Of a stretch of 58,415 bases of DNA, positions 26,761-34,374 are shown in pieces. Made by a program: the position numbers and the translations under genes. The stretch is from an uncultured Lachnospiraceae bacterium (GTDB lineage: Bacteria > Bacillota > Clostridia > Lachnospirales > Lachnospiraceae): assembly GCA_947567595.1 (NCBI GenBank), contig CANOMQ010000024.1, forward strand, positions 1-58,415. Direction: 5' to 3'. How positions within the stretch are numbered: position 1 is the first letter of the stretch; each line of letters begins with the position of its first letter. The notes below the pieces were generated by a model, which searched no databases, was not told the origin of the DNA, and saw only the letters and a list, made by a program, of their open reading frames with translations.

Positions 26761-28041
26761 ATGAGAAATATTTATATCGGCGATACGGGTACGACGGTGC
26801 AGTATATGCAGCTTGCGCTGAAAAGGGCGGGTTATGATGTTGCGATAAACGGTGCGTTCACACGTGATACCTGCAAGGCGCTCGGCGCGTTTTTGAAAGA
26901 AGGGGTGGGGTGCTTTGTTGACACGTCGGTCTGGCTGAAACTGCTGCCGTATCTTAGGGGCTATACGACGCATATCGTAACACAGGGTGAGAGCCTTTGG
27001 AGTATTGCGGAGGCTTATGATACAAGCCTTTCGGCGATTGTTACGGCAAATCCGTCGGTGGAGGCGGCAAACCTACAGGCAGGGACAAGACTTTATGTGC
27101 CGTATGCGTTTTCGCTTGTGTCGGAGGAGGTGGCATATACTTCGGAATTTACACGGCTGATAATTGAGGGACTTGGGGTTCGTTACCCGTTCCTTGTGAC
27201 AGGTTCCATCGGGAAAAGCGTGATGGATAATGAGCTATCGCTTATCCGGCTTGGCAGGGGCGCAACGCAGGTAAGCTACAATGCAAGCTTTCACGCAAAT
27301 GAGTGGATTACCACGCCGGTGCTTTTAAAATTTGCGGAAGAATACGCGATGGCATATGCGGACAGGGAGCCGCTTTATGGAACGGACAGCAGGGAGCTGT
27401 TTGAAACGTACAGTCTTTATTTAGTTCCAATGGTCAATCCTGACGGGGTAGACCTTGTGAATGGCGTGCTGCCCGAGGGGGAATATTTGGAGCAGGCAAA
27501 GAAGATTGCGTCAAAATATCCGTCCATACCATATCCAAACGGCTGGAAGGCAAACATCAACGGTGTGGATTTAAATCTACAGTTTCCGGCAGGCTGGGAG
27601 CAGGCAAAAGAAATTAAATTTAAGCAGGGCTATACCTCTCCGGCGCCGAGGGATTATGTCGGGGAAGCACCTGTATCACAGCCGGAGAGCCGCGCAATGT
27701 ACGATTTTACAAAGGCAAATGATTTTCAGCTAATTCTTGCGTACCATACACAGGGCAAGGTCATTTACTGGAAATACCTTGACTATGAGCCGGAGCATTC
27801 CGGACAGATTGCGGACTATTTTGGGAGTGTCAGCGGGTATCTCGTGGAGGAGACGCCCTATGCGTCGGGTCATGCAGGCTACAAGGACTGGTTTATCAAG
27901 CAGTATAATCTGCCGGGATATACCATAGAGGTCGGAATTGGGGAAAATCCGCTGAATATGAACCAGTTTGCACCCATTTATGAAGACAATAAGCTCATTT
28001 TGCTAGGGGGGATGACACAGATTATTGGGAAAAGTTCCTAA
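26761..28041 (+). CDS. M14-family cell-wall peptidase with peptidoglycan-binding and LysM domains
   Basis: 426 aa: a PG_binding_1-like repeat (about 1-60, YIGDTGTTVQYMQLALKRAG), a LysM domain (about 70-118, HIVTQGESLWSIAEAYD) and an M14 zinc carboxypeptidase domain (about 125-420). Zinc and catalytic residues are visible: FHANEW (His, Glu) near 180, NPDGVDLVNG, AYHTQGKVIYW (third His) near 325 and the general-base Glu in PGYTIEVG near 390. Related proteins such as the gamma-D-glutamyl-diamino-acid peptidase I of Lysinibacillus cleave peptidoglycan stem peptides. No signal peptide is present, so it probably acts in the mother cell or after lysis during sporulation; this is inference. Confidence 0.88.
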   Translation: MRNIYIGDTGTTVQYMQLALKRAGYDVAINGAFTRDTCKALGAFLKEGVGCFVDTSVWLKLLPYLRGYTTHIVTQGESLWSIAEAYDTSLSAIVTANPSVEAANLQAGTRLYVPYAFSLVSEEVAYTSEFTRLIIEGLGVRYPFLVTGSIGKSVMDNELSLIRLGRGATQVSYNASFHANEWITTPVLLKFAEEYAMAYADREPLYGTDSRELFETYSLYLVPMVNPDGVDLVNGVLPEGEYLEQAKKIASKYPSIPYPNGWKANINGVDLNLQFPAGWEQAKEIKFKQGYTSPAPRDYVGEAPVSQPESRAMYDFTKANDFQLILAYHTQGKVIYWKYLDYEPEHSGQIADYFGSVSGYLVEETPYASGHAGYKDWFIKQYNLPGYTIEVGIGENPLNMNQFAPIYEDNKLILLGGMTQIIGKSS

Positions 28042-28048
28042 AAGAGCT

Positions 28049-28076
28049 TTGAAAACAGAGAAAAATATGTTAAAAT
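28049..28076 (+). promoter_or_regulatory. Candidate promoter of the second EAL gene
   Basis: TTGAAA at 28049-28054, 16-bp spacer, TAAAAT at 28071-28076, about 50 bp before the start codon. Confidence 0.5.
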
Positions 28077-28124
28077 ATACAAGTATAGAGAATTTTGTAA
28101 CTATCGAAAGATAGGAGAATGTAT

Positions 28125-29510
28125 ATGAGAGAAAATCAGGGAGCTACGGTAGTCAATACGGCAAAGCTTGTGCGGGAATCAATGAGTGATAAGGATTTTG
28201 AGCTTTATCTCTACTCGCTCAAAAAGCTTGCTGAAAATAATATGGAGGGAAATCTGACCTACATGACAAACCTGTATAACGTCAGGGCGTTTCAGGTAAA
28301 GGCGCAGGAGGAGATGCTTGAACATCCGGAGTTGAAGTTTGCCATCATTGTGTTGGATTTTGCCAATTTTAATACGATTAATGAGTTTTGCGGACGCAAT
28401 GTGGGAGACGGATTGTTAACATGCGTGGCGGACGCACTGCGCGGTGAGGCCGAGGGGAAGGAGCACGTCGTTTTGTCTCATTTTCGTGCGGACATATTTT
28501 CCTATTTTACGCCGTTTGAGGAAAAATCCGAATTAATTGAGATTGTCAATCATATTGATAAAAAAATTGCGGCATATAAAATACCTTATAAGGTGCTTCC
28601 GGCATTTGGCGTCTGCATTGCGGATTCGCCGACGATGGCAGTAAGCACAATGCGCGACTATGCAATTCTTGCGCTCGATACCATCAAGGGTAAATTTTAT
28701 GCAAAATATGCGTTTTTTGATGAAGAGATGAGAACGCAGATGCTGATTAATAAAATGGTGGAAAATGACATCATCAAGGCGCTCGAGGAGGAACAGCTTG
28801 TGCCGTTTATCCAGCCGAAGGTTGACATGGCAAGTGGTGAAATTGTGGGCGGCGAGGCGCTTGTGCGCTGGAATCACCCGGAGCGGGGAATTGTCATGCC
28901 GATGAATTTTATTCCCGTGCTGGAAAAAAACGGGCTGATTATTGATGTTGATATATGTATTTGGAGACAGATTTTTAAGTTCCTTGGGAAACGGCTTGCC
29001 ACAGGAGAAAAGGTAGTGCCGATTTCCATCAATATTTCAAGGCAGCATGTGTTTGACAGTGTATTTCGGGACTGCATTACGAATTTTTCCAAGGAGTTTG
29101 ATGTGCCGCCCGAGCTGGTCGTTTTGGAGCTGACGGAGAGCGGATTTTTGGAGGATAACGAAAAAATGTTCGAGCATCTGCGTTATCTGAAAAAACAGGG
29201 CTTTACGCTTTCCATGGACGATTTTGGAACGGGCTATTCTACCATGACCATGCTGAAAAACCAGCCGATGGACGAGATTAAGATTGACAGGGGCTTTATT
29301 GTGGACATCGAAAATCCAAAGAGCCAGAGCATCTTAAGTCATACGATTGATATGCTGCACGACCTTGATATCAATATTATCGTGGAAGGCGTGGAGAGCG
29401 CCGCACAGCAGGAATACCTGCTAAAGTACGGGTGCAATAAGGCGCAGGGATTTTTGTATTACAAACCCATGCCGATAGAAGAGTTTGCGGCGCTTTTGGA
29501 TAACGCATGA
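28125..29510 (+). CDS. EAL-domain c-di-GMP phosphodiesterase with degenerate GGDEF
   Basis: 461-aa soluble protein. Residues about 40-200 fold like a GGDEF domain (LYNVRAFQ, LDFANFNTINEFCGRNVGDG) but the active-site turn reads HFRADIFSYF, so it cannot be a cyclase. The EAL domain (about 210-461) keeps PFIQPKV, GGEALVRWNHP near 240, ISINISRQH, LELTESGF, DDFGTGYSTM, EIKIDRGF and VEGVES, so it should cleave c-di-GMP. ATG 28125 is seven bases after AGGAG. A lipase-like gene follows after 25 bp. Confidence 0.88.
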   Translation: MRENQGATVVNTAKLVRESMSDKDFELYLYSLKKLAENNMEGNLTYMTNLYNVRAFQVKAQEEMLEHPELKFAIIVLDFANFNTINEFCGRNVGDGLLTCVADALRGEAEGKEHVVLSHFRADIFSYFTPFEEKSELIEIVNHIDKKIAAYKIPYKVLPAFGVCIADSPTMAVSTMRDYAILALDTIKGKFYAKYAFFDEEMRTQMLINKMVENDIIKALEEEQLVPFIQPKVDMASGEIVGGEALVRWNHPERGIVMPMNFIPVLEKNGLIIDVDICIWRQIFKFLGKRLATGEKVVPISINISRQHVFDSVFRDCITNFSKEFDVPPELVVLELTESGFLEDNEKMFEHLRYLKKQGFTLSMDDFGTGYSTMTMLKNQPMDEIKIDRGFIVDIENPKSQSILSHTIDMLHDLDINIIVEGVESAAQQEYLLKYGCNKAQGFLYYKPMPIEEFAALLDNA

Positions 29511-29535
29511 GTTTTACGCTGGGGGAAGGCTGAAC

Positions 29536-30852
29536 ATGAGAAACATTGCAAAGGCGGTTCAGTATGTCTGCTGTGGGCTTCTTCTTTTTGCCGCGGCAAA
29601 CTGCTATGCGCTTTGTCAGGATATCAAAATCATCGCATTGCTTTTGGGAGTATATATTGGTATCAATATTGCTCCCATATTTGTGCTGCCACGGACAAAA
29701 CGGTTAAGGGCATGCGCGCGCGGAAATGCGCTGTTAATCGAGTTTCTGATATCAACGGCGTGTTCCGTGGTGTATTTTCTACAAAGCCTGTTTTCTTCGC
29801 CTGATTGGAAGGCGATTTTGGTGAATACGCTGTTTGCGATTTTGCTTGAGGCAATCGTTTTTTGGAACGGCATTATCCGTGTGTATATCCGTTCGCAGCA
29901 GCTTGGCATCAAAATCCGTGTGATTGGAATCGTCTGTGGCTTAATTCCCGTTGCGCAGCTTATTGCGCTTGGGTTGATTATCCGCACGGTGTCAAAGGAG
30001 ATTGCGTTTGAAAACCGCCGTGTTCTTTTGGACGAGCAGCGAAAGGATTTGCGGATTTGCGCCACAAAATATCCGGTTTTGATGGTGCATGGCGTGTTTT
30101 TCCGGGATTTCCGGTATCTGAATTACTGGGGGCGGATTCCGGAGGCGCTGCAGAAGAATGGTGCGCGGATTTTTTATGGCAATCACCAGTCGGCAGCGGC
30201 GGTTGCGCAGAGCGGGCAGGAGATTTCGGACAGGATTTTGCAGATTGTTAAGGAAACGGGGTGTGAAAAGGTGAATATCATTGCACACTCCAAAGGGGGG
30301 CTTGATTGCAGGAGCGCCCTGACCAATCCGGAAATTGCGAAGCATGTGGCGACGCTGACGACGATTAACACGCCGCACAGGGGCTGCGAGTTTGCGGATT
30401 ATCTGCTGGATAAAATTCCAAAGGACGAGCAGGAGGTCGTGGCGGGGGCGTACAATGCGGCGCTTAGGCGGCTTGGCGATACCAGCCCTGATTTTATGGC
30501 GGCAGTGACAAACCTTACGGCATCGTTTTGCAAGGCGTTTAATGAGCGTGTTTTTGATGCGCAGGGGGTGTATTATCAAAGTATTGGTACGAAGCTGAAT
30601 AAGGCGTCGGGAGGGCGGTTTCCGCTGAATTTTACGTATCATCTGGCGCATTATTTTGACGGTGCAAATGACGGGCTTGTCGGGGAGGCTTCCTTTGCGT
30701 GGGGGGAGGATTACAGGCTTCTTACCGTGAACGGAAAGCGCGGCATATCGCACGGAGACATGATTGATTTGAACCGGGAAAATATCGAGGAGTTTGATGT
30801 CAGGGAATTTTATGTGCAGCTTGTGGCGGATTTAAAAAAGCGCGGATTCTAG
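29536..30852 (+). CDS. Membrane-anchored alpha/beta-hydrolase, triacylglycerol-lipase-like
   Basis: 438 aa. The first 160 residues hold about five hydrophobic segments (for example YVCCGLLLFAAANCYALC and IIALLLGVYIGINIAPIF). A hydrolase domain follows from about 185: PVLMVHGVFFRDFRYLNYWG (oxyanion HG), the nucleophile elbow IAHSKGGLD at about 248-256, and a late ANDGLVGEAS plus SHGD segment supplying plausible acid and histidine residues. It resembles class I lipases with an extra membrane anchor. The substrate is unknown. ATG 29536 has GGGGGAAGG upstream. The stop codon overlaps that of the convergent aroA inside a hairpin. Confidence 0.82.
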   Translation: MRNIAKAVQYVCCGLLLFAAANCYALCQDIKIIALLLGVYIGINIAPIFVLPRTKRLRACARGNALLIEFLISTACSVVYFLQSLFSSPDWKAILVNTLFAILLEAIVFWNGIIRVYIRSQQLGIKIRVIGIVCGLIPVAQLIALGLIIRTVSKEIAFENRRVLLDEQRKDLRICATKYPVLMVHGVFFRDFRYLNYWGRIPEALQKNGARIFYGNHQSAAAVAQSGQEISDRILQIVKETGCEKVNIIAHSKGGLDCRSALTNPEIAKHVATLTTINTPHRGCEFADYLLDKIPKDEQEVVAGAYNAALRRLGDTSPDFMAAVTNLTASFCKAFNERVFDAQGVYYQSIGTKLNKASGGRFPLNFTYHLAHYFDGANDGLVGEASFAWGEDYRLLTVNGKRGISHGDMIDLNRENIEEFDVREFYVQLVADLKKRGF

Positions 30853-30859
30853 TCCGCGC
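30840..30859 (-). terminator. aroA terminator with both stop codons in its loop
   Basis: GCGCGGA (30840-30846) pairs with TCCGCGC (30853-30859). On the minus strand it is followed by TTTTTT, so it terminates aroA. The loop contains CTAG (30849-30852), which supplies the stop codon of aroA on one strand and of the lipase gene on the other. Confidence 0.85.
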
Positions 30860-32150
30860 ATAATTGTTCCAGTACGTCAAAATATTCTTCAAAGGTCTTT
30901 TTGCAGCACATCGGATTTGCGATTTCGATTCCTTCAATTCTTAATCCAATCAGCGCAAATGCCATTGCCATACGGTGGTCGTCGTACGTTTGTACGATTC
31001 CGGCTTTGGGTGTGCCGGGGTGTATAGTGATTGCCGCATCTTCCTCTTCGCATTGAATGCCAAGTCTTGCAAGCTCTGTTGCAATGGCGTGAATGCGGTC
31101 TGATTCCTGTAGGCGGATATGCCCGATGTTTTCAATGCGCACGGGCGACTGGGCAAAGGGGGCTAGTGCGGCGAGTGTCATTGTCTGGTCGGAGAAATCC
31201 TTCATGTCTACGGTAATTCCTTTGATGCTTCCATTTTCTGCTCCCCTTACTTCAAGTCCCAAAGAGGTTTCCTGCACACTACAGCCAAGCCGTTCCAATA
31301 GCTTTATGAATTTCAAATCGCCCTGCATACAGTCCCATGTGACATGTTCGACGACTGCCCGTCCGCCTGTGAGCGCTGCCGCGGCATAGAAATAGCAGGC
31401 TGCGGAGACGTCAGGCTCGATTTGATAGGCGCCTGCCTTGTAGGAAATGCCTTGTGGCATGAGATAGCTTTCGCCGTCAAATGCTGTTTTTGCGCCAAAC
31501 TGTTCCATCATTTTTTGCGTGATTCGGATATAAGAGCCTTCTTTTCGTTCGCTTGTGATTTTGATGTGAAGTCCCCGCCCAAGCATTGGGGACACGAGCA
31601 TAAGTGCGCTTAGAAACTGCGTGCTTTTGCTGATGTCAAGCGTGATATGGAGGGGGGCGCTGGTGTCTGCTGTTTTGCCGATTCCCTGTATTTTTACCGG
31701 AAGAAAGCCCTCCTGACCGAGGTATGTGATTTTTGCGCCCATGCCTGTAAGGACGTCAAACAATGGCTTCATGGGGCGTTTTTGCATTTGCCCGGAGGCG
31801 TTGACGGTGAAGGTGCCTTTGGCGAGGGCGAGCATTGCGGTTAAAAAGCGTGCTGCCGTGCCTGCGCTGCCGACGTATATTTCGCCGCTTGTGACGGGAA
31901 TCTCGCCGTTTTGTCCGGTGACGGTGACTTCTTTTTTTTGTTCGTCTGCCGTTACGGAAAACCCGAGTGATTTGAGCGAGCCTAAAAAGTTTCTGGAATC
32001 GTCGCTGAATAATACGCCGCTTAGGCGCGTTGTCCCGTCTGCCAAAGCAGCCATTAAAAGTGCGCGGTTTGTCATGCTCTTGGAGCCGGGGACGCGGACG
32101 GCCCAATCTATTTTTTTGTGAAGTGTTTTTACGTGATAGGTGTTTTCCAT
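30849..32150 (-). CDS. aroA: 3-phosphoshikimate 1-carboxyvinyltransferase (EPSP synthase)
   Basis: 433-aa cytosolic enzyme of the shikimate pathway joining shikimate-3-phosphate and PEP. Motifs: VPGSKSMTNRALLMAAL near residue 20, GSAGTAARFLTAML near 93 (AARF where class I plant/E. coli enzymes have AMRP), QMQKRPMKPLFD near 120, LDISKSTQFLSALML near 170 and IRLQESDRIHAI with DDHRMAMAFAL near the end. The changed glyphosate-loop residues suggest a class II-like site, which is an inference from sequence. It is transcribed alone here, away from other aro genes. Confidence 0.95.
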   Translation of the reverse strand: MENTYHVKTLHKKIDWAVRVPGSKSMTNRALLMAALADGTTRLSGVLFSDDSRNFLGSLKSLGFSVTADEQKKEVTVTGQNGEIPVTSGEIYVGSAGTAARFLTAMLALAKGTFTVNASGQMQKRPMKPLFDVLTGMGAKITYLGQEGFLPVKIQGIGKTADTSAPLHITLDISKSTQFLSALMLVSPMLGRGLHIKITSERKEGSYIRITQKMMEQFGAKTAFDGESYLMPQGISYKAGAYQIEPDVSAACYFYAAAALTGGRAVVEHVTWDCMQGDLKFIKLLERLGCSVQETSLGLEVRGAENGSIKGITVDMKDFSDQTMTLAALAPFAQSPVRIENIGHIRLQESDRIHAIATELARLGIQCEEEDAAITIHPGTPKAGIVQTYDDHRMAMAFALIGLRIEGIEIANPMCCKKTFEEYFDVLEQLCAD

Positions 32151-32302
32151 TGTTTCCTCCGTGTGGATTTTGTTTTTTATTGTATGTTTAGTGTAGCATA
32201 TTTTTTTTCGTGCGACAATATTGAGATGTGTTTGCGGCTGGGGACAGGCATAGAATTTATGCGGTGTTAATATATTTTATAAAAAATAGTGCAGAGGTTT
32301 TC

Positions 32303-32674
32303 ATGTTGGGGAAAAGTGATGATAAATTGGACCGTCAGACGAGTGGTGTGCTGATACAGTATCTTCATGAATTGAGTGATTATTTAAGGGAGCGCAATTT
32401 GTCCAAAAAGGTCGTGACAATGGCGGTGGCGGTGCTGGTGTTGGCGGGGCTTACGGGGGTGCATTACAGGGCGTCAGGTTCACTGCTTCCGACAAGCGGG
32501 GCAGCGTCCAAGAGGGAACTGCCAATTTACTGTGTGCAGACGCAGGAGCCTAAAATCGCACTGACGTTCGACGCAGCTTGGGGCAATCAGGATACACAGA
32601 AAATTATGGAGATATTGAAGAAGCATGATGTGAAGGTGACGTTTTTTATGACAGGCGGGTGGGTGAGCATATAG
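32303..32674 (+). CDS. PdaB-type polysaccharide deacetylase, 5' part (interrupted by a mobile element)
   Basis: Intact codons run from ATG 32303 (MLGKSDDKLDRQTSG) through a membrane anchor VVTMAVAVLVLAGLTGV near residues 36-52 to the NodB-fold start IALTFDAAWGNQDTQ and VTFFMTGGWV. Three foreign codons then lead to TAG at 32672-32674. The part present holds the first NodB motif (TFDxxWG, typical of the PdaB/YlxY sporulation group) but lacks the HSxxH, RPPYG and later motifs, so the 123-aa product should be inactive. The missing part resumes at 35927. Joining 32665 to 35927 gives one 284-codon frame (GGWV then DTYPDDV). The gene starts after AGAGG. GCATA/TATGC symmetric bases lie about 45 bp upstream. 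Confidence 0.9.
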   Translation: MLGKSDDKLDRQTSGVLIQYLHELSDYLRERNLSKKVVTMAVAVLVLAGLTGVHYRASGSLLPTSGAASKRELPIYCVQTQEPKIALTFDAAWGNQDTQKIMEILKKHDVKVTFFMTGGWVSI

Positions 32675-32681
32675 GCATATC
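32657..32681 (+). other. attL junction
   Basis: Core GGGTGGGTG (32657-32665) within the codons for Gly-Trp-Val of the deacetylase, followed by eight bases and the element-side arm GGCATATC (32674-32681). Confidence 0.85.
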
Positions 32682-32846
32682 TGACAGTTTCATTGAAAAG
32701 TGTGTGAAAAGTATGCCATTTGGATAAAGCTCTTTTTTCGTGCTTCATTTTATGGTAGAATAGCAATGACAATAGTTTCATTCGTAAAATTCTTACAAAG
32801 ATGAAATCATATTTGGAAATACCATTTTTAGGAGGTGTACTGACGG

Positions 32847-34139
32847 ATGACGATGCTCAGGGATTTATCCATGCTGTGGTCGCTGTTTCATATTCTGATT
32901 CTTTTTATGCTGCTATACCGTTCCCGGTATCCGAGAAAGAAGACCTTTTTCCTCACAGGGATAACGATGGGCCCACTCGCCCTGCTGACGGTGGCAGGGC
33001 TTATGTACTATGGGGCGGAGTTTATGGGGAAGATTTTTATTTTGACTCTTACCCTGCCAAGTCTCTTGTTTTTTTGGTTCATGTCAAAGGATAAGAACGG
33101 AAAATTTTTCTTTACATTCTGTATGACAGACACGGTGGCGCTGTGGATTATTGCCGTGACAAACATCGGCGATTTTTATCTGGGTGGGCAGCAGTATGTT
33201 CTGATGTTTATCGGACGGCTCATACTGTTCCCGCTGACGGAGTGGGTGGCGTATCAGCATCTGCGAAAGCCCTACAGGGAATTGCAGGAATCGGTAGACA
33301 GCGGCTGGTGGCTTTTTGCGGGAATGACGGCAGTCTATTATGTCCTGCTTACCGTAACCGCCAACTTTCCCACAGTCGTGACAAAAAGGCAGGGGGAGCT
33401 TCCGGCATTTTTGCTGATACTGGTGCTGATGCCGATGACCTATGGCACAATCTTTGTGGCGATGTACCGCCAGCTTCTGCTTTCCCGCAGGCGTCAGAGC
33501 GAGCGGATTTTGCAGGAACACAAGAACACACTGGAGGCGCAGCTTGGCAGCCAGCAGAACATAAGAAAAATGAAGCACGACATGAAAGGCTACACGGTCA
33601 CGCTCTCCGGCTTGTTGATGGATGGGAAGCTTGACGAGGCAATGAAATACTTGCAGGGCATTGAGACAAAGATGGACACCCTGACAGGAGAGTATTGTGC
33701 CAATCCCTATATTAACGCGGTGCTTGTCCATTATGCCGAGGAGTTCAAAAAAATAGAAGCCAAATTCCAATATAACATACACATCGGGACGGAGGAACTG
33801 CCTTACATGGAGCTGTGCCAAATTCTCTCCAACGGGCTGGAGAATGCCTGCGACGCCCTAAAGGGGCTGGACAAGGAAAAACGGGAAGTTTCCGTACAGA
33901 TGCGGTATAACAGGAATTCTCTGCTGATACGCTTAAAGAATAAATGCCGTGATGATTTGTATGTGGCGCGGGGAGAACTGCCCGCCACGGATAAGGAGGG
34001 GCAGGAGCACGGCTTTGGTCTTGTCACGGTGCAGGAAGCGGCAGGACGCCTTGACGGGGATATTTTTTGCTATACGGAAGACGGAAATTTTGTACTGGAT
34101 GTGATGGTCTCGTGCAAGGCATTTTCGAAGGCTGGTTAG
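32847..34139 (+). CDS. AgrC-like GHKL-domain sensor histidine kinase (element cargo)
   Basis: 430-aa membrane kinase. Six or seven hydrophobic segments fill residues 1-215 (for example LFHILILFMLLY and MFIGRLILFPLTEW), then a helical linker, the phospho-acceptor motif MKHDMKGY near residue 242 (His 244), an N box QILSNGLENACDAL near 325-338 and a G box HGFGLVTVQEAAGRLDGD near 387. This is the HPK10/AgrC-type layout that senses peptides or other signals in Gram-positives. No response regulator or AgrBD pair is within the element, so it is an orphan. GGAGG lies 11 bases before the ATG. It is the largest cargo gene and lies 28 bp before the small 63-aa gene. Confidence 0.9.
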   Translation: MTMLRDLSMLWSLFHILILFMLLYRSRYPRKKTFFLTGITMGPLALLTVAGLMYYGAEFMGKIFILTLTLPSLLFFWFMSKDKNGKFFFTFCMTDTVALWIIAVTNIGDFYLGGQQYVLMFIGRLILFPLTEWVAYQHLRKPYRELQESVDSGWWLFAGMTAVYYVLLTVTANFPTVVTKRQGELPAFLLILVLMPMTYGTIFVAMYRQLLLSRRRQSERILQEHKNTLEAQLGSQQNIRKMKHDMKGYTVTLSGLLMDGKLDEAMKYLQGIETKMDTLTGEYCANPYINAVLVHYAEEFKKIEAKFQYNIHIGTEELPYMELCQILSNGLENACDALKGLDKEKREVSVQMRYNRNSLLIRLKNKCRDDLYVARGELPATDKEGQEHGFGLVTVQEAAGRLDGDIFCYTEDGNFVLDVMVSCKAFSKAG

Positions 34140-34150
34140 AGGGATATGAT

Positions 34151-34184
34151 GACAGGTAACAACAGGAATGAAATGTTACCTGTC
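34151..34184 (+). promoter_or_regulatory. Hairpin enclosing the start codon of the 63-aa gene
   Basis: GACAGGTAAC (34151-34160) and GTTACCTGTC (34175-34184) are perfect 10-bp complements around a 14-nt loop. The loop contains the weak AACAGGA ribosome site and the ATG at 34168-34170. It could gate translation or act as a protein operator. There is no T-run, so it is not a typical terminator of the kinase gene. Confidence 0.75.
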
Positions 34185-34359
34185 CCAATATATTAGTAGT
34201 AATTCTTCTCAAAGCGGGGCATTGCGTGTGAAGGAAGTGCTTCAGGACATTTCGGACGAGGATGAGCGGGTGGTAGTCCGGTATTTGTTGGACATTATGA
34301 GGACGCACGGTATCATTACAGAGGAAGAGTATCGTGCGGTTTTGTATCAATCTCGTTAG
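34168..34359 (+). CDS. Small acidic protein between kinase and recombinase (SHOCT-like end)
   Basis: 63 aa (MKCYLSQYISSNSSQSGALR, then VKEVLQDISDEDERVVVRYL and a C-terminal THGIITEEEYRAVLYQ). The ending GIITEEEY resembles the short SHOCT motif found at protein C-termini, usually LK..G.IT..EF. A GTG at 34228 in the same frame is an alternative start that would give 43 residues. Its stop codon lies within the AGGAG used by the recombinase, so the two are translationally coupled. Position suggests a helper of the recombinase, for example a directionality factor, but nothing in the sequence proves it. Confidence 0.7.
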   Translation: MKCYLSQYISSNSSQSGALRVKEVLQDISDEDERVVVRYLLDIMRTHGIITEEEYRAVLYQSR

Positions 34360-34374
34360 GAGCAGTGTATTTGT

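Noticed and set aside
29992-30753. Long minus-strand open frame opposite the lipase gene
   Set aside because: Arg/Pro-rich shadow composition, no ribosome site and no recognisable domain.
33084-33821. Long minus-strand open frame opposite the GHKL kinase
   Set aside because: His/Gln/Arg-rich shadow of the kinase frame without start signals.
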